A stretch of 64,000 nt of DNA from Burkholderia sp. L27(2015) (GCF_009765705.1 NZ_LMUX01000016.1:370837-434836), one strand, 5' to 3'. Positions 24,644 through 37,600 are shown, numbered from the stretch's first letter. Numbers and translations are program-made. Notes: a model not told the origin generated them from the letters alone.

Positions 24644-26485
24644 TTACGTTTCGAGCCATGCAACGGTGGTGTAGGCCGGCAGCAGCGCGCCTTGCTCGGG
24701 CACATAGGCGAGCAAAGGGTCGCCGCAGGTGACGAACAGCAAATGACCGGGCCGTGCGCATAGCGTGGGTTCGAAGGTCACGGCCGTATCCCCCAGGTTG
24801 CAGAACAGCGCCAGCACCGAACCATGGCTCGGATGTCCGATACGCCAGCGCGCCACCACGGCCGCCGGCCCCACCGCCTGCGCGCCCAGCGAAGTGACGG
24901 AGGTCAGATGCGGCACGAGTACCTGTTTGCGCAGTAGCAGCAAGGTCCGATAAAAATTGGTCCAGGGATTCACCTCACCCGTGTAATCGGCGGGTCGTGG
25001 GTACGAGGCCGCGAAGGTGTCGACGTGGTTGGGGTCGGGAATGCGCTCGCGCGATTGCTCGTCCGCAAACGCCGGAAAATGCGCAAATTCGCGGCGGCGG
25101 CCGACGCGTACCGCTTCGGCCAAGGTTTCGTGATGGCTGGTAAAAAATAGAAATGGCGTGGGCGAACCGATCTCTTCACCCATGAACAGCAGCGGAATTT
25201 GCGGACACAGCAATTGCAGTGCGATCGCGGCACGCAGCGCCGACGCGTCGGCGAGGGTGGTCAAACGCTCGCCCAGCGCTCGATTGCCGATCTGGTCATG
25301 ATTTTGCAGAAACAACACAAAGGCGCTCGACGGCAGGTGAGCGCTCGGTTCGCCGCGTTTGATCGCAACCCCTGCGGTTCTGCTCAGGTGCGGCGACACC
25401 TCGCCCTGGTAAATGAACCCTTCGGCCAGCGCCCGCGCCAATTTGATCGCGGGCTGCTCGGCAAAGTCCGCGTAATAACTGTCGGCTTCGCCAGTCAGCA
25501 ACACATGCAGCGCGTGATGCGCGTCGTCGTTCCACTGCGCGTTGAAAGGCTTGCCCAGGTGATGCGCGGCATTCGCTTCGTTTTCCAGCACCAGATGCAC
25601 ATGACGGTCTCCACCTAGCAGCGAGCGGATCGTAAATGCCGTTTCGTCCAGCCAGTCCGGATCGCGAATCGCATGCACGGCGTCGAAGCGCAACCCGTCG
25701 AAACGGAATTCGGTCAGCCAATACAGTGCGTTCTCGGTGAAGAAATCGCGCACTTCGCGTCGCCGAAAATCGATTGCGCCGCCCCACGGTGTGCTCAGGT
25801 CGTCGCGAAAGAACGATTGCGCATACAGGTTCAGGTAATTCCCGTCGGGGCCGAAATGGTTGTAGACCACGTCGAGCAGCACCATCAAACCCAGATCGTG
25901 CGCCGCGTCCACCAATGCCTTCAGTTCGTCGGGCGTGCCATAGCTGGCGTCGGGCGCGTACGGCAATACGCCGTCGTAGCCCCAATTACGCTCGCCAGGA
26001 AAATCCGCCACCGGCATCAATTCGATCGCCGTCACGCCGAGGGCGGCGAGCGCAGGCAACTGGGCCATGACGCCCGCAAAGCCACCGAGGACACCCGCGT
26101 GCAGCTCGTACACCACAGCCTCGTGCCACGGCCGGCCGCGCCAATCCCGGTTGCGCCAGATATAGGCTTCGGGGTCGGTTACCACGCTCGCGTCGTGAAT
26201 ATCGTGCGCCTGCGCGCGCGAAGCGGGGTCCGGCACGCGTTGCCCGTCGGCCAACCTGAATCGATACAGGGCACCCGCTGCGCAGCTGATTTCCGCTTGC
26301 AGCCAGCCGCGCACGGCATCATCGTCGGACCCATCGCCGAGTGCTTCCATGATCACCGGTTCTTGGCCGTCCACTTCGACGGCGACCGGGCCTGTCGCGT
26401 CCGGCGCCCACAGGCGAAACATCGTGCGCTCTCCGGCCAGGCGTTGCGGCCCGAAGCGCCAGGGGTAAGAATGCAGTTTGCTCAT
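24644..26485 (-). CDS. treZ: Malto-oligosyltrehalose trehalohydrolase TreZ
   Basis: A 613-residue GH13 family 10 enzyme that releases trehalose from the maltooligosyltrehalose made by TreY. An N-terminal CBM48-like domain (TMFRLWAPDATGPVAVEVDG) precedes the barrel. Catalytic regions are VLLDVVYNHFGPDGNYLNLY, FDGLRFDAVHAI (nucleophile near residue 267), HLVLENEANAAHHLG (Glu near 299) and FLQNHDQIGNRALGERL. The C-terminal beta domain ends in a short hydrophobic strand. The ATG overlaps the glgX stop by four bases, so translation is probably coupled. Confidence 0.95.
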   Translation of the reverse strand: MSKLHSYPWRFGPQRLAGERTMFRLWAPDATGPVAVEVDGQEPVIMEALGDGSDDDAVRGWLQAEISCAAGALYRFRLADGQRVPDPASRAQAHDIHDASVVTDPEAYIWRNRDWRGRPWHEAVVYELHAGVLGGFAGVMAQLPALAALGVTAIELMPVADFPGERNWGYDGVLPYAPDASYGTPDELKALVDAAHDLGLMVLLDVVYNHFGPDGNYLNLYAQSFFRDDLSTPWGGAIDFRRREVRDFFTENALYWLTEFRFDGLRFDAVHAIRDPDWLDETAFTIRSLLGGDRHVHLVLENEANAAHHLGKPFNAQWNDDAHHALHVLLTGEADSYYADFAEQPAIKLARALAEGFIYQGEVSPHLSRTAGVAIKRGEPSAHLPSSAFVLFLQNHDQIGNRALGERLTTLADASALRAAIALQLLCPQIPLLFMGEEIGSPTPFLFFTSHHETLAEAVRVGRRREFAHFPAFADEQSRERIPDPNHVDTFAASYPRPADYTGEVNPWTNFYRTLLLLRKQVLVPHLTSVTSLGAQAVGPAAVVARWRIGHPSHGSVLALFCNLGDTAVTFEPTLCARPGHLLFVTCGDPLLAYVPEQGALLPAYTTVAWLET

Positions 26486-28740
26486 GGTGCTTGGCTCCCG
26501 GCTTCCCGTTCGGCGTCGGCCTGCGCATGGCGCTCGGCTTTTGCCTGCGCACGGCTTTCCACTTTTGCCTGGGCTGCGCTTTCAGTGTGCGCTTGTGCCG
26601 TGCTTTCCCCCTCGCTCTCCACGATACGAGCATGCAGCACCGTCACGCTGTGTGCTTGTACTGTGAGCCCCTCGTGCAGCACCGGATAACCGGGCTGGTC
26701 GGGCGCGTGGCTTTCCAGCATCACGTGCCAGTCCGCCGTGCCCGGAGGTATGGCGAACTCGGCAGCCTCGCCCGAGCCGTTGAACAGCAACAGCTCCAAT
26801 GCGACCACAGCGGGTCGGCCGTGATCTTCAGGCACGCGGGTGGCACGCCGCAGCGCGAACGTGCGGCGTTCGCCGTCCGACCAATCCTCGGGCGTCATGC
26901 TCACGCCCGCCGGGGAAAACCAATCGATGTCGCGCAGCTCGGGCGTCAGTTGCGAGCCGTGCTGAAACTCCTGTACGGCGAGCGAAGGAGACGCCCGTCG
27001 CAACGCGATCAGCCGCGCGACGAAATCGGTCAGTTGCTGAGCCTGCGGGCCTTGCGCGGCTTGCCAATCGAACCACGAAATTGCGTTGTCCTGGCAGTAC
27101 GCGTTGTTGTTGCCGCCCTGAGTGCGGCCGAACTCGTCACCACCGAGCAGCATCGGCGTGCCGAGCGAAAGCACCAAGGTGGAGAGCATCGCGCGCTGCA
27201 CGCGACCCCGTGTTTCGTTGATCTCCGCATCGTCGCTCGGACCCTCGACGGCGCCGTCCGGACTCCAGTTGGCGCTGGCGTTGTCGTCGCTGCCGTCGCG
27301 GCTCTCTTCCTTGTTCGCTTCGTTATGCTTGCTGGCGTAACTGACCAGATCGTTGAGCGTGAAGCCGTCGTGCGCCGTGACGAAATTGATCGAGGCCCAC
27401 ACCTTGCGCCGGCGCCGGTCGAACAGATCGGCCGAACCCGAGATGCGCGCCGCGAGCTCGCCGATCTGGGCGCTATCGCCGCGCCAGAAACGCCGTACCG
27501 TATCGCGGTAGCGGTCATTCCATTCGGCGAAGCCAGGTGGGTTATTGCCCAATTGATAGCCACCGGGGCCGAGATCCCAAGGCTCCATAATCAGTTTGAC
27601 GCGGTTGAGCACCGGGTCCTGGCGGATCGCATCGAAAAAGCCCGAGCCCTGATCGAAGCCGGTGCCTTCACGACCGAGCGTTACGCCCAGGTCGAAGCGA
27701 AAGCCGTCGATATGGAAGTGCTCGACCCAGTAGCGCAGCGAGTCCATGACCATTTGCAGCGCACGCGGATGCGACAGGTTCAAGGTGTTGCCGCAACCGG
27801 TCTCGTCGATGTAATGCCGCTCGTCGCCCGGCACCAGGCGGTAATAGCTCGCGTTGTCCAGGCCGCGCCACGATAGTGTTGGACCCATGTGGTTGCCCTC
27901 GCACGTGTGGTTGTAGACCACGTCGAGGATCACTTCGATGCCGGCGGCATGTAGCCGCAGGATCGCTGTGCGCATTTCCTTTAATTGGTTGCTCGATAGA
28001 TAGGCCGGCTCGGGCGCGAAATACGACAGCGTGCTGTAGCCCCAAAAATTACGGAGCCCGCGCGCAATCAGGAAGCGATCCTGCAGGAAGGCCTGCACCG
28101 GCAACAACTCGATCGCAGTAATTCCGAGCTTGAGCAAATGGTCGATGAAGTGCGGCTCGCACAGCGCGCGAAACGTGCCGCGATGATTGGCCTGCAATTC
28201 TTCGCGCGCCATCGAGACGCCGCGCACGTTGGCTTCATAGATCACCATCTCATGCCAGGGGCGATGCAGCAGATGATCGTCGCCCCAGGTGAAGCTGTCG
28301 TCGCACACCACGGCTTTGGCCATGGCCGGCGCGCTGTCGCGGCGATCCAGCGACAAGTCGGCGCGTGTGCTTTGCATCCGATAACCGAACAGCGCATCGG
28401 ACCACTGCACCGGTGCATTCAGTCGCTTGGCATACGGATCGAGCAGCAGCTTGTGGGCATTGAAGCGATGACCGTGTTGCGGTTCGTAGGGCCCATGGGC
28501 GCGATAACCATACACCAGCCCGGCCTCGGCTTCGGGCAGATAGCCGTGCCAGACTTCGTCCGTGCATTCGGGCAAGGGCAGGCGCGCGAGTTCCTTGCGG
28601 CCGTTCGGATCGAACAGGCACAATTCGATACTGCTGGCGTTGGCCGAAAACACGGCGAAATTCACGCCTAGCCCGTCCACCGTGGCGCCTAGTGGATAGG
28701 GGCGTCCCGGCAACAGGCGATCCGGGTAGTTGGATGACAT
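26482..28740 (-). CDS. glgX: Glycogen debranching enzyme GlgX
   Basis: A 752-residue GH13 family 11 isoamylase-type enzyme that removes alpha-1,6 branches from glycogen or limit dextrins. An N-terminal CBM48 domain (LGVNFAVFSANASSIELCLF) precedes the barrel motifs VILDVVYNHTCEGN, IDGFRFDLGVTLGRE (nucleophile near residue 348), KLIMEPWDLGPGGYQLG (catalytic Glu near 386) and FVTAHDGFTLNDLVSY. The C-terminal 35 residues are an Ala/Glu/Gln repeat tail (AQAHTESAAQAKVESRAQAK), unusual for the family and probably a flexible extension. I chose the ATG at 28740, since its CBM48 domain starts there and it overlaps the glgB stop (TAATG). Longer in-frame sequence upstream lies inside glgB. Confidence 0.94.
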   Translation of the reverse strand: MSSNYPDRLLPGRPYPLGATVDGLGVNFAVFSANASSIELCLFDPNGRKELARLPLPECTDEVWHGYLPEAEAGLVYGYRAHGPYEPQHGHRFNAHKLLLDPYAKRLNAPVQWSDALFGYRMQSTRADLSLDRRDSAPAMAKAVVCDDSFTWGDDHLLHRPWHEMVIYEANVRGVSMAREELQANHRGTFRALCEPHFIDHLLKLGITAIELLPVQAFLQDRFLIARGLRNFWGYSTLSYFAPEPAYLSSNQLKEMRTAILRLHAAGIEVILDVVYNHTCEGNHMGPTLSWRGLDNASYYRLVPGDERHYIDETGCGNTLNLSHPRALQMVMDSLRYWVEHFHIDGFRFDLGVTLGREGTGFDQGSGFFDAIRQDPVLNRVKLIMEPWDLGPGGYQLGNNPPGFAEWNDRYRDTVRRFWRGDSAQIGELAARISGSADLFDRRRRKVWASINFVTAHDGFTLNDLVSYASKHNEANKEESRDGSDDNASANWSPDGAVEGPSDDAEINETRGRVQRAMLSTLVLSLGTPMLLGGDEFGRTQGGNNNAYCQDNAISWFDWQAAQGPQAQQLTDFVARLIALRRASPSLAVQEFQHGSQLTPELRDIDWFSPAGVSMTPEDWSDGERRTFALRRATRVPEDHGRPAVVALELLLFNGSGEAAEFAIPPGTADWHVMLESHAPDQPGYPVLHEGLTVQAHSVTVLHARIVESEGESTAQAHTESAAQAKVESRAQAKAERHAQADAEREAGSQAP

Positions 28741-31223
28741 TAAATCACCTCGGCGTGCGGATGGGTTGGGTCCGACAGCACCAGGTTGTATTTGAAGATC
28801 ACCGTCGACAGAGGCGGCAACGTGAGCGTGAGCGACGCTAGGTGGCCGTGCGCCGGAATCGCGTCGGTTCGCACCGCGCCCGCGTTGCCCAAGTTCGATC
28901 CGCCGTAGTGCTGCGCATCGGTATTCAGACTCTCCTGCCATATGCCGCTGAACGGTACGCCTATCCGGTAGCCCGTGCGTGGCACCGGTGTGAAGTTGCA
29001 GACCGCCAGCACCACGTTTTGCTCGTGCGGCGGCTCGGCATAGCGAAAAAACGCGAACACGCTGTTCTTGTCGTCGTCGCCGACGACCCAGCCGAAACCT
29101 GCGGGCTCATGATCGAGCTGATACAAAGCCGGCGTTTGCGCGAGCAACTGGTTCAGGTCGGTGACCAGGCGCTGTATGCCCAGATGCTCAGGCTGTTCGA
29201 GCAGCGGCCACTCGATTTCGCCGTCGTGATTCCATTCCTTGTACTGGGCGATCTCGCCGCCCATGAACAGCAGCTTTTTGCCCGGGTGCGCCCACATGAA
29301 GCCGAAATAAGCGCGCAGATTGGCAAATTTCTGCCACCGGTCGCCGGGCATTTTCCCCAGTAGCGAACCCTTGCCGTGCACCACTTCATCATGCGAAAGC
29401 GGCAAGATGAATTTTTCCGACCAGGCATAGACCAGCCCAAAGCTCATGTCGTTGTGATGGTACGCGCGGTGTATCGGTTCGTACTCCATGTAGCGCAAGG
29501 TGTCGTGCATCCAACCCATATTCCACTTCAGCGCGAAGCCCAGGCCACCTTCGTCGACCGAACGCGTCACGCCCGGCCATGCGGTTGATTCTTCGGCGAT
29601 GGTGATGGCGCCCGGGCATCGCTGCGCAATCACGCGATTGAGTTCGCGCAGGAATGCGACGCTTTCGAGATTTTCTCGACCGCCGAATTGATTGGGTATC
29701 CATTCCCCGGCTTCCCGGCTGTAGTCGCGATAGAGCATCGAAGCCACCGCGTCGACACGCAGCGCATCGATATGAAAATGTTCCAGCCAAAATAATGCGC
29801 TGGCTATCATGAAGCCGTGCACCTCGTTGCGCCCGAGGTTATAGATCATCGTGTCCCAGTCGCGGTGGAAGCCCTCGCGCGGGTCCGCATATTCGTATAG
29901 GGCGGTGCCATCGAACAGCCCCAGACCATGTGCATCGGTGGGGAAGTGAGCAGGCACCCAGTCGAGAATCACGCCCAGGCTCGCGCCGTGGCATCGATCG
30001 ACAAAACGCGCGAAGTCGCGCGGCGACCCGTAGCGCGCGGTCGGCGCAAATTGCGAGAGCGGCTGATAGCCCCAGGAGCCGCCGAACGGATATTCCATCA
30101 CGGGCATCAGTTCGATATGGGTAAAGCCCATGCCTTTGGCATAGGGGATCAATTGATCGGCCAGCAGATCCCACCCGCGCTCGGGGTCGTTCACATTGCG
30201 CATCCACGAGCCGACATGCACTTCGTAGACCGACATCGGGGTCTTTTGCACGTTCGCGCTAGCACGCTGTTCGAGCCATAGCGCGTCTTGCCATTCCAGC
30301 GCCCGCGGGTCGGCAATCACGGAAGCCGTCGCCGGCGGCGCTTCGGTTTGCCGCGCCACGGGGTCGGCGCGATGCGGCAACACCACGCCGTCGCGGCTGA
30401 CGATTTCGTACTTGTAACGCGCACCCGGTTGCGCACCCCAACCTTGCGGTAGGAACAGCTCCCATACGCCCGCCGAATGCCGCAGTCGCATCGGATGCCG
30501 GCGACCATCCCAGCCGTTGAAATCGCCCACGACGGAGACGCGCATCGCGTTGGGCGCCCACACGGCGAAGCGTACGCCGGCAATGCCGCCGATTTCCATC
30601 ATCTGCGCGCCCAGGCATGCGCCCAATTCCTGATGCCGACCTTCGCTGATCAAATGCAGATCAAGGTCGCCAAGCAACAGGCCGAACGCGTAAGGATCCG
30701 CGCTTTCCTGTATCACTTCGCCGCCATCCTGACCGGGCCACGTCACGCGTAGCCGGTAGCACGCGGCGAGCAACTGGTCGGTTTCGGGCGTGGGCAGCGC
30801 GAGCGCACCGCTGAACAAGCCCGCTGTGTCCTTGGCGGACTGTGGGTTGTCCTGTGCATGGGATTGCAACTCACCCAGCACTTTGTCCTGCACCACGACT
30901 TCGACGCGCAAGGCGCCCGGCACGAATACCCGCACCATCATGGTTTTCTTCTTCTTGCTGCGGCCGGCCTTCAGGCCCGGCACTTCGTGCGGCCCGAGCG
31001 TGCCGAACGGGTCTTGCAGCCGGCCGATGGCGAGCGCGTGCAGGACCTCGATCGACAACGCGCTGGGATGGACGTCGGCGAGATCGCCAGTAGCCTCGTT
31101 TGTAGCGGCGCCCGCGGGGGCATCGCGGGTCGTATCGGCACGTCCGGTTTGCGCTTGCTGCCGCGCATCGCCTTGTTGCGATCGTTCAATCGGCTTTTTA
31201 TCGGTCGGTGTTTCTTCGGTCAT
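28740..31223 (-). CDS. glgB: 1,4-alpha-glucan branching enzyme GlgB
   Basis: An 827-residue GH13 family 9 enzyme that introduces alpha-1,6 branches. The first 55 residues are polar and low complexity ([20 protein letters not shown]). Then come the N-terminal beta domain ([12 protein letters not shown]), CBM48 ([22 protein letters not shown]) and the barrel: [33 protein letters not shown] (nucleophile near residue 494), [14 protein letters not shown] (catalytic Glu near 538) and [22 protein letters not shown]. All match the family. [12 protein letters not shown] stretch at about residue 90 is a basic insertion. GGAAGTCACC lies before the ATG. It is 10 bp downstream of treS. Confidence 0.95.
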   Translation of the reverse strand: MTEETPTDKKPIERSQQGDARQQAQTGRADTTRDAPAGAATNEATGDLADVHPSALSIEVLHALAIGRLQDPFGTLGPHEVPGLKAGRSKKKKTMMVRVFVPGALRVEVVVQDKVLGELQSHAQDNPQSAKDTAGLFSGALALPTPETDQLLAACYRLRVTWPGQDGGEVIQESADPYAFGLLLGDLDLHLISEGRHQELGACLGAQMMEIGGIAGVRFAVWAPNAMRVSVVGDFNGWDGRRHPMRLRHSAGVWELFLPQGWGAQPGARYKYEIVSRDGVVLPHRADPVARQTEAPPATASVIADPRALEWQDALWLEQRASANVQKTPMSVYEVHVGSWMRNVNDPERGWDLLADQLIPYAKGMGFTHIELMPVMEYPFGGSWGYQPLSQFAPTARYGSPRDFARFVDRCHGASLGVILDWVPAHFPTDAHGLGLFDGTALYEYADPREGFHRDWDTMIYNLGRNEVHGFMIASALFWLEHFHIDALRVDAVASMLYRDYSREAGEWIPNQFGGRENLESVAFLRELNRVIAQRCPGAITIAEESTAWPGVTRSVDEGGLGFALKWNMGWMHDTLRYMEYEPIHRAYHHNDMSFGLVYAWSEKFILPLSHDEVVHGKGSLLGKMPGDRWQKFANLRAYFGFMWAHPGKKLLFMGGEIAQYKEWNHDGEIEWPLLEQPEHLGIQRLVTDLNQLLAQTPALYQLDHEPAGFGWVVGDDDKNSVFAFFRYAEPPHEQNVVLAVCNFTPVPRTGYRIGVPFSGIWQESLNTDAQHYGGSNLGNAGAVRTDAIPAHGHLASLTLTLPPLSTVIFKYNLVLSDPTHPHAEVI

Positions 31224-31233
31224 GGTGACTTCC

Positions 31234-34200
31234 TTATTTCAGCAGGCGCTGGGCAATGGCAGCCAGGCCGCGCAGCGGCACGTTAATCCATGCAGGGCGA
31301 TTGGCGCTTTCGTAGCAGACTTCGTAAGCGGCCTTTTCCAGAGTGAATAGATCGAGCAGCGCTTGGGCATCGCGTTTCTTGCCGAAGCGATGCGGAATAT
31401 TTGCGGTCGCTTGCCAGTAGGTGGTGAGGAAGGCGCGTTGCGTCTGCGCCAGAAAGCGCGTCAGCAGCGTTTGACGGTGCGCACACGCGGCCTCGGTCAA
31501 ATCGCCGGGACCGCTATAAGCGGCCATCGCGGCGACATAATTGAACGAGCGCAGCATCCCGGCCACATCGCGCAAAGGGCTGGTGCGTGCGCGCCGCTGG
31601 TCCAGCGGTTTGACGGGTTCGCCTTCGAAATCGACGAAATAAGCGTCGCCTTGCGCGATCAATATTTGACCCAGATGCAGATCGCCGTGGATGCGTGTGC
31701 ATAGCGAACCGATGCCGGCGTCGGCGAGCTTGGCAGCTTTTTTCAGCAGCGCGTCGCGCTGGCCGATCAACTGGCGCGCCATTTCCATATCTTCCTCGCT
31801 GCGATGTTCGGACGCGGATGCGTAGTGGCTCACCGCTTCGAGCGCACACTCGATCTGCTGTTGCGCCGCCTGCGTCCATCGCTGCGTGTCGGCCGTGCTC
31901 GCGGGGAACGGTGCGAACGCGTCGTCGTCGGTGGGCCGGGCAAGAGTCAGGTGCAATTCACCCAGCCGCTGTCCGAGGTTCGCCGCCCACTGTTCGTATT
32001 CCTCCAGTGCTTCATCGAGCAGCGCATCGACCGGGGCCGGTGCGCGCGCGTCGGATTGCATTTCCGGCGCTGCCTCCACCAGCGGCAGTGCGACCAGATC
32101 CGCGATGTCGCGGCCCAGCGCATCGAGCGCCCATTGCCATGCATCGCTTTGATTGTGAATAAAGCCCTGCAGCACACCCAGCACATACAAGGTGCCCTGC
32201 GCGTCGACGCGTGTGACCTCGCCCAGCATCGGCGCGATATTGGCATAGCCCGCGCGCGTCAGATAAGCGCCCATTTCGGCCTCGGGATGTACCCCGGGCT
32301 GACAGCGGCGGATCAGTTTGAACATGGCAAGGTTGCCGATCACGACCGAGCTGTTCGACTGTTCCACCGACAGATAGCGTATTTCAGCCGTTGGGCCGAG
32401 CGCCTCGTCGGCACTGAAGTCGGCGTAGCGCTCGCTGCGAGAGAAGCGCAGTTCGCCATCGCCGCAAGGCAGCACGGCCTGTTGGCCGATCAATTCGATG
32501 ACGCGATGCACGAACTCCGGCAAGGCAAACGCGTCGGTCAAGAGCCCAACCCTGCGGCCCTTGCGAACGCGCGCCAGCGCCAACTGTTCAGGCAGCGCGG
32601 AGGAGGCCTCGTCCTCGGCGATGAAACCGAACGGCAGCACATAGCGGTCGCTGCCCGCCTCGGTGGTGGTCACGATTTCGGTGAGCAACAGCGCGCGTCC
32701 AGGGCCGCCCAGTTCGACCGCGATATCGATGCGGGTCTGCGGTGCTTGCTCTTGCTTGGCCGCGTACCAGCGCCGCCCACGCAGGTACGCGGGCAGCGTT
32801 TCGCGTTCGAGCACGCCTAAGGAAGGTTCTTTTAACAAGTCGGGCACTCCATTTCGTAGTACCAGCGTGTGGAATTCAGGCAGCACGGCGGGCTGTGCGT
32901 ACGGGCGCTCGAACGTTTGCGTTTCGGTGGCGAGCACGAACCAGTAGAAACCGTAAGGCTGCAGGGTCAGCAGATAGGGCAATTGCCCGATGGCCGGGAA
33001 CGCTGCGCCACCGACCATCTCGATGGGCGTGCGGCCCGCGAACAGCGACAAATCGAGTTCGACCGCCTGCGAGGCACGCGATACATTGGCCACGCATAGC
33101 AGCGTTTCGTCCGGGTGCGTGTCGCCATCGGTGTATTCGCGCAAGTAAGCGAGCACTTTGCGGTTGTTCGGATACAGCAGTTTCAGGGTGCCGCGGCCGA
33201 AGGCGCGGTGCTGCCCGCGTACTTCGAGCATGCGGCGCACCCAGTTGAGCAGCGAATGCGGGTCGGTGCTTTGCGCTTCCACGTTGACCGCTTCGTAACC
33301 GTACAGCGGGTCCATGATCGGCGGCAGCACGAGGCTGGCCGGATTGGCGCGCGAAAATCCGCCGTTGCGGTCGGGCGACCATTGCATCGGTGTGCGCACG
33401 CCATCGCGATCGCCGAGGTGGATGTTGTCGCCCATACCGATCTCGTCCCCGTAATACAGCACCGGCGTGCCCGGCATCGACAGCAGCAGCGTGTTGAGCA
33501 GCTCGACGCGGCGCCGGTCGCGTTCCACCAGCGGGGCGAGCCGGCGGCGGATGCCCAGGTTGATGCGGGCACGGCGATCCGAGGCGTAGTAATTCCACAG
33601 ATAGTCGCGCTCTTTGTCGGTGACCATCTCAAGCGTCAGCTCATCGTGGTTGCGCAGGAAAATCGCCCATTGACAATTGGGCGGGATCTCCGGTGTCTGC
33701 CGCAGGATATCGGTGATCGGAAAGCGGTCTTCCTGGGCCAGCGCCATATACATGCGCGGCATCAGCGGGAAATGGAAGGCCATATGGCACTCGTCGCCGG
33801 GTGTGGTGCGCGCTTCGGGGTCGCCGCCGAAATACGGCTGCACGTCCTCGGGCCACATATTGGCTTCGGCCAGCAGCAGGCGATCGGGGTAAAGGCGATC
33901 GAGCTCGGCGCGTATCGTTTTCAGGATCACGTGGGTTTCCGGCAGATTCTCGTTCGAAGTGCCTTCGCGTTCCACCAGATAAGGCACGGCATCGAGCCGC
34001 AGGCCGTCCACGCCGAGGTCGAGCCAGAAGCGCATCACGGCGAGCACCGCTTTCAACACTTGCGGATGGTCGAAATTCAGATCGGGCTGATGCGAATAAA
34101 AGCGATGCCAGTAATACGCGTTGGCGACCGGATCCCAAGTCCAGTTCGACTTTTCGGTGTCGCAGAAGATGATGCGCGTGCCCGCATAGGCTTGATCGTT

Positions 34201-34641
34201 ATCGGACCACACATAGTAGTTGCGCGTGGCCGAACCCGCCTTGGCCTCGCGAGCACGCTGGAACCACGGGTGCTGGTCGGAGGTGTGGTTGATGACCAGT
34301 TCGGTAATGACACGCAACCGGCGCTTGTGCGCTTCGGCTACGAAGCGGCGCAAGTCGGCCAGCGTGCCATAGTCGGGATGGACATCGCGATATTCCGAAA
34401 TGTCGTAACCGTCGTCGCGGCGCGGGCTCGGGTAGAACGGCAAGAGCCAGACTGTATTGACGCCGAGCGCGGCAATATAGTCGAGCTTCGCGATCAGCCC
34501 GGGAAAGTCGCCTATGCCGTCGCCGTTCGCGTCGAAAAACGATTTCACATGGACTTGATAAATGACGGCGTCTTTGTACCAGAGCGGGTCGTGTAGCTCG
34601 TCGACGCTAGGCGGGTTCATGTCCGGTAAGTCTCGAATCAT
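31234..34641 (-). CDS. treS: Trehalose synthase/maltokinase fusion TreS-Mak
   Basis: A protein of about 1135 residues. Residues 1-600 form a GH13 family 16 trehalose synthase: [34 protein letters not shown] (nucleophile near residue 216), [12 protein letters not shown] (Glu near 254) and [13 protein letters not shown]. It interconverts maltose and trehalose. The last 450 or so residues are a maltokinase (Mak/Pep2-like) domain with the kinase-like catalytic loop HGDLHLGQ near residue 985 and the metal-binding VDFEGEP. It would phosphorylate maltose to maltose 1-phosphate, the donor for GlgE. The start at 34641 overlaps the glgE stop by four bases (ATGA), which decides between it and an upstream in-frame ATG at 34743 inside glgE. 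Confidence 0.95.
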   Translation of the reverse strand: MIRDLPDMNPPSVDELHDPLWYKDAVIYQVHVKSFFDANGDGIGDFPGLIAKLDYIAALGVNTVWLLPFYPSPRRDDGYDISEYRDVHPDYGTLADLRRFVAEAHKRRLRVITELVINHTSDQHPWFQRAREAKAGSATRNYYVWSDNDQAYAGTRIIFCDTEKSNWTWDPVANAYYWHRFYSHQPDLNFDHPQVLKAVLAVMRFWLDLGVDGLRLDAVPYLVEREGTSNENLPETHVILKTIRAELDRLYPDRLLLAEANMWPEDVQPYFGGDPEARTTPGDECHMAFHFPLMPRMYMALAQEDRFPITDILRQTPEIPPNCQWAIFLRNHDELTLEMVTDKERDYLWNYYASDRRARINLGIRRRLAPLVERDRRRVELLNTLLLSMPGTPVLYYGDEIGMGDNIHLGDRDGVRTPMQWSPDRNGGFSRANPASLVLPPIMDPLYGYEAVNVEAQSTDPHSLLNWVRRMLEVRGQHRAFGRGTLKLLYPNNRKVLAYLREYTDGDTHPDETLLCVANVSRASQAVELDLSLFAGRTPIEMVGGAAFPAIGQLPYLLTLQPYGFYWFVLATETQTFERPYAQPAVLPEFHTLVLRNGVPDLLKEPSLGVLERETLPAYLRGRRWYAAKQEQAPQTRIDIAVELGGPGRALLLTEIVTTTEAGSDRYVLPFGFIAEDEASSALPEQLALARVRKGRRVGLLTDAFALPEFVHRVIELIGQQAVLPCGDGELRFSRSERYADFSADEALGPTAEIRYLSVEQSNSSVVIGNLAMFKLIRRCQPGVHPEAEMGAYLTRAGYANIAPMLGEVTRVDAQGTLYVLGVLQGFIHNQSDAWQWALDALGRDIADLVALPLVEAAPEMQSDARAPAPVDALLDEALEEYEQWAANLGQRLGELHLTLARPTDDDAFAPFPASTADTQRWTQAAQQQIECALEAVSHYASASEHRSEEDMEMARQLIGQRDALLKKAAKLADAGIGSLCTRIHGDLHLGQILIAQGDAYFVDFEGEPVKPLDQRRARTSPLRDVAGMLRSFNYVAAMAAYSGPGDLTEAACAHRQTLLTRFLAQTQRAFLTTYWQATANIPHRFGKKRDAQALLDLFTLEKAAYEVCYESANRPAWINVPLRGLAAIAQRLLK

Positions 34642-37600
34642 ACGGTGACCTCTGCACGAATAGGGCCGATGGGGCTCACTTGCCAGACCGCGAATGGTAA
34701 TTGCTGCGGATTGAGCGTGATCTGTTGCACCTTGCCGTTCCAAACGAAGCGATACCCCTGCATCAGATCTTCAACCTGCAGCGCCGCGTCGTCGGGCAGA
34801 CCCCATTCCCACAATGGCAACTCGATGTTTGCCTGCTGTGTATTGAACGGGTCCAGATTGATGGCGATCAGCAATACGCTGTCGCCGAATCGGCCCGGCG
34901 TTGTTTCGTCCTGCGGTGCGGTAAAGCGTGCGAAGTACAGCACCTGATCGTTGGAGGCGAAGTAGAACCGCACGCCCAGGTGGTGCCGCAGCGCCGGATA
35001 ATTGCGTCGCAAGGCGTTGAGCTTGCTGATTTCGGCGACGATATTGCCCGGTTGCTGCCAGTCCCGTGGGCGGATTTCGAATTTTTCCGAATTCACATAC
35101 TCTTCCTTAACCTGATCTCCGACGACCAGCGGTTCGGATTCGCACATCTCGAACCCGCTATACATGCCCCACAAACCCGAAAGCAGGGCTGCGAGTGCGG
35201 CACGGATCAGGAAACCGGGGCGTCCTGAGCGATGCAGGAAATAGGGGTTGATGTCCGGCGTATTGACGAAAAAGTTTGGACGAAAATATTCGCGCAACGG
35301 GGTCTGCGTCAGCTCGGTGAGGTAGGTGCTCAGTTCCGTCTTGTCGTTACGCCAGGTGAAATACGTGTACGACTGCGAGAAACCGAGCTTGCCTAACCTG
35401 GCCATCGGTTTTGGCCGCGTAAAGGCTTCGGCGAGGAAAATCGCGTCGGGATACACCGCGCGAACATCGGCGATCATCCATTCCCAGAACGGCAGCGGTT
35501 TGGTGTGCGGGTTGTCGACGCGGAAAATCCGTACACCGCGCGCGGCCCAGAACACGACCGTGTCGCGCAGCGCTTGCCACAAGCTGCCGTCCGCTTTACC
35601 GTCCGCATTGTCGTCCGTCCGGCCGGCGTAGAAATCGACGTTGACGATATCCTGGTACTTCTTCGGCGGATTTTCTGCGTAGCGCACCGTGCCGTCGGGT
35701 CGATAAGAAAACCACTCGGGATGCTCGCGCAACCAAGGGTGGTCGGGCGAACATTGGATCGCGAAGTCGAGTGCGATTTCCAGCCCATGTTCCGCTGCGG
35801 CGGCGAGCAAGCGCTCGAAGCTTTCGAAGTCGCCTAGCTGGGGATGCAGGGCGTCGTGGCCGCCTTCGTGCGACCCGATTGCGTACGGGCTGCCCGGTTC
35901 GTCAGGTGCGGCGTTCAGGCTATTGTTGCGGCCTTTGCGATGGGTTTTACCGATCGGATGGATGGGCGGGAAATACAAAACATCGAAGCCCATCGCGCTG
36001 ATCGCCGGCAAGCGTTCGATCACGTCGTCGAAGCTGCCGTGCTGGGTGGGGTTGCTTGTTTGCGAGCGAGGAAACAGTTCATACCAGCTACCGAATTGCG
36101 CTGTGAGCCGTTCCGCTTCGACCGGGTAGGCACGGTCATGCAGCACGCCGAACGGTCTGCTGCCGCCCGCTTCAAGCGCGTCGCGGGTAGCGGGATCGAG
36201 CAGCAAGTCTAGATAGGTATCGCGGGTTTCGCGATTCGGTGGACCGGAGTCGGTGCGGGTCAGCGCCGCGGCCAGGGTGCCGAGCGTCTGCGTGAGTTCG
36301 GCGGTGAGGTGGGGGCCGGTGGCAGCGCCTTCGATGAGCTTGAGCGCGAGCAGCCTGCCTTCTTCGGTTTCGAGGATCAAATCCTGTCCGGCGGCGCGCT
36401 TTTTCGCGATTTCGTCCAGCCAGGTTGCGAACGGGTCATACCAGGCATGGATGGTGAATTCGTAGCGGCCCAGCTGTTCAAGTGCAAACTCGCCGCGCCA
36501 GCGGTCGTTGCCGAGCAAACGCATTGGCGCTTCCTGCCAGGTCTTGGCGCCCACGGGTCGCCAGCGTACCGCTACCTGGAGCACGTCGTGGCCGTCCATC
36601 CAGGCGTCGGCTTCCACGGTGACGCATGCACCCACCACGCGCCTGACGGCGAAGCGGCCGGCGTCGCAGGTCGGTTGTACATTTTCGATGGCGATGCGCG
36701 GCGCGCGCAGTGCCGATTCCAGCGCTGTCTGCGCGGCCTTGCGCTCACTGGCCTTGGTTCGCTGCACCTGACGAGGCACTGGCGATGCGGGGACGACGCG
36801 AAACAGGCGTACCTCGCCCGGCGCGAGCGACACCGTGTCTACTGGGGTATAGCGATGGTGCGCATGTGCGGCTTCGGTTTCGAGGCCCGAGGTGTCGCGT
36901 GTCAATTCGCGAGGCGCGGAATTGCCGCGCATCGATTCGTTACCCATCGATGCGCCGTTCGCGGATGCGCCATTCGTCGACGCGCCGTCCCTGGGATCGT
37001 CGTCTCTGAGCCCGCCGTCCCGGAGTTTGGGGATCGGCAATTCGATCAATCCAGCGGCGCCCGTACGTGGCGCGAGGCCCGACAAAATCCGCTCCACAGG
37101 ATAGTGAGCCTCGGCGTCAAGCGACGGGTTGATCGCGACCAACATCGAGTCGTGCGGATACGTTAGCGTGCGTGCGAGCAAAGCCATTGTGCCGTCCACG
37201 CCGCCGAGCAACTGTGACGCCGGTTGCGTCGGCATGTCGGCTGCTTTCGCACGCGCACTGGCTGACAATGCGCCACCTGAAGATGCGCTGCCCGCGCTCG
37301 GAAAAGCGCTATGCGCGGCGAGCCACGCGTTGGCTGCGATGACATCTTGCGATAAATCGTAACGCTGATCGCCACCGAACTCGAAACCCGCCGGCATCAG
37401 CAGCGCATCTGCGCAGGCGGCCGCACAGAACAGCAAGCGTCGAGCGGCTGCTTCGCCGAGCGGGAACTCCTGAGGCGCAAGCGCCGACATCGGATTGATC
37501 AGCACCGCGTCGAGCGCGCGCAGGCGTTGCTGCTCTTCTGCGAGCCAGGCGCCGCGAAAATCCCACCAAGGTAGCGAAGAAAAAACGCCATCGAAACCGC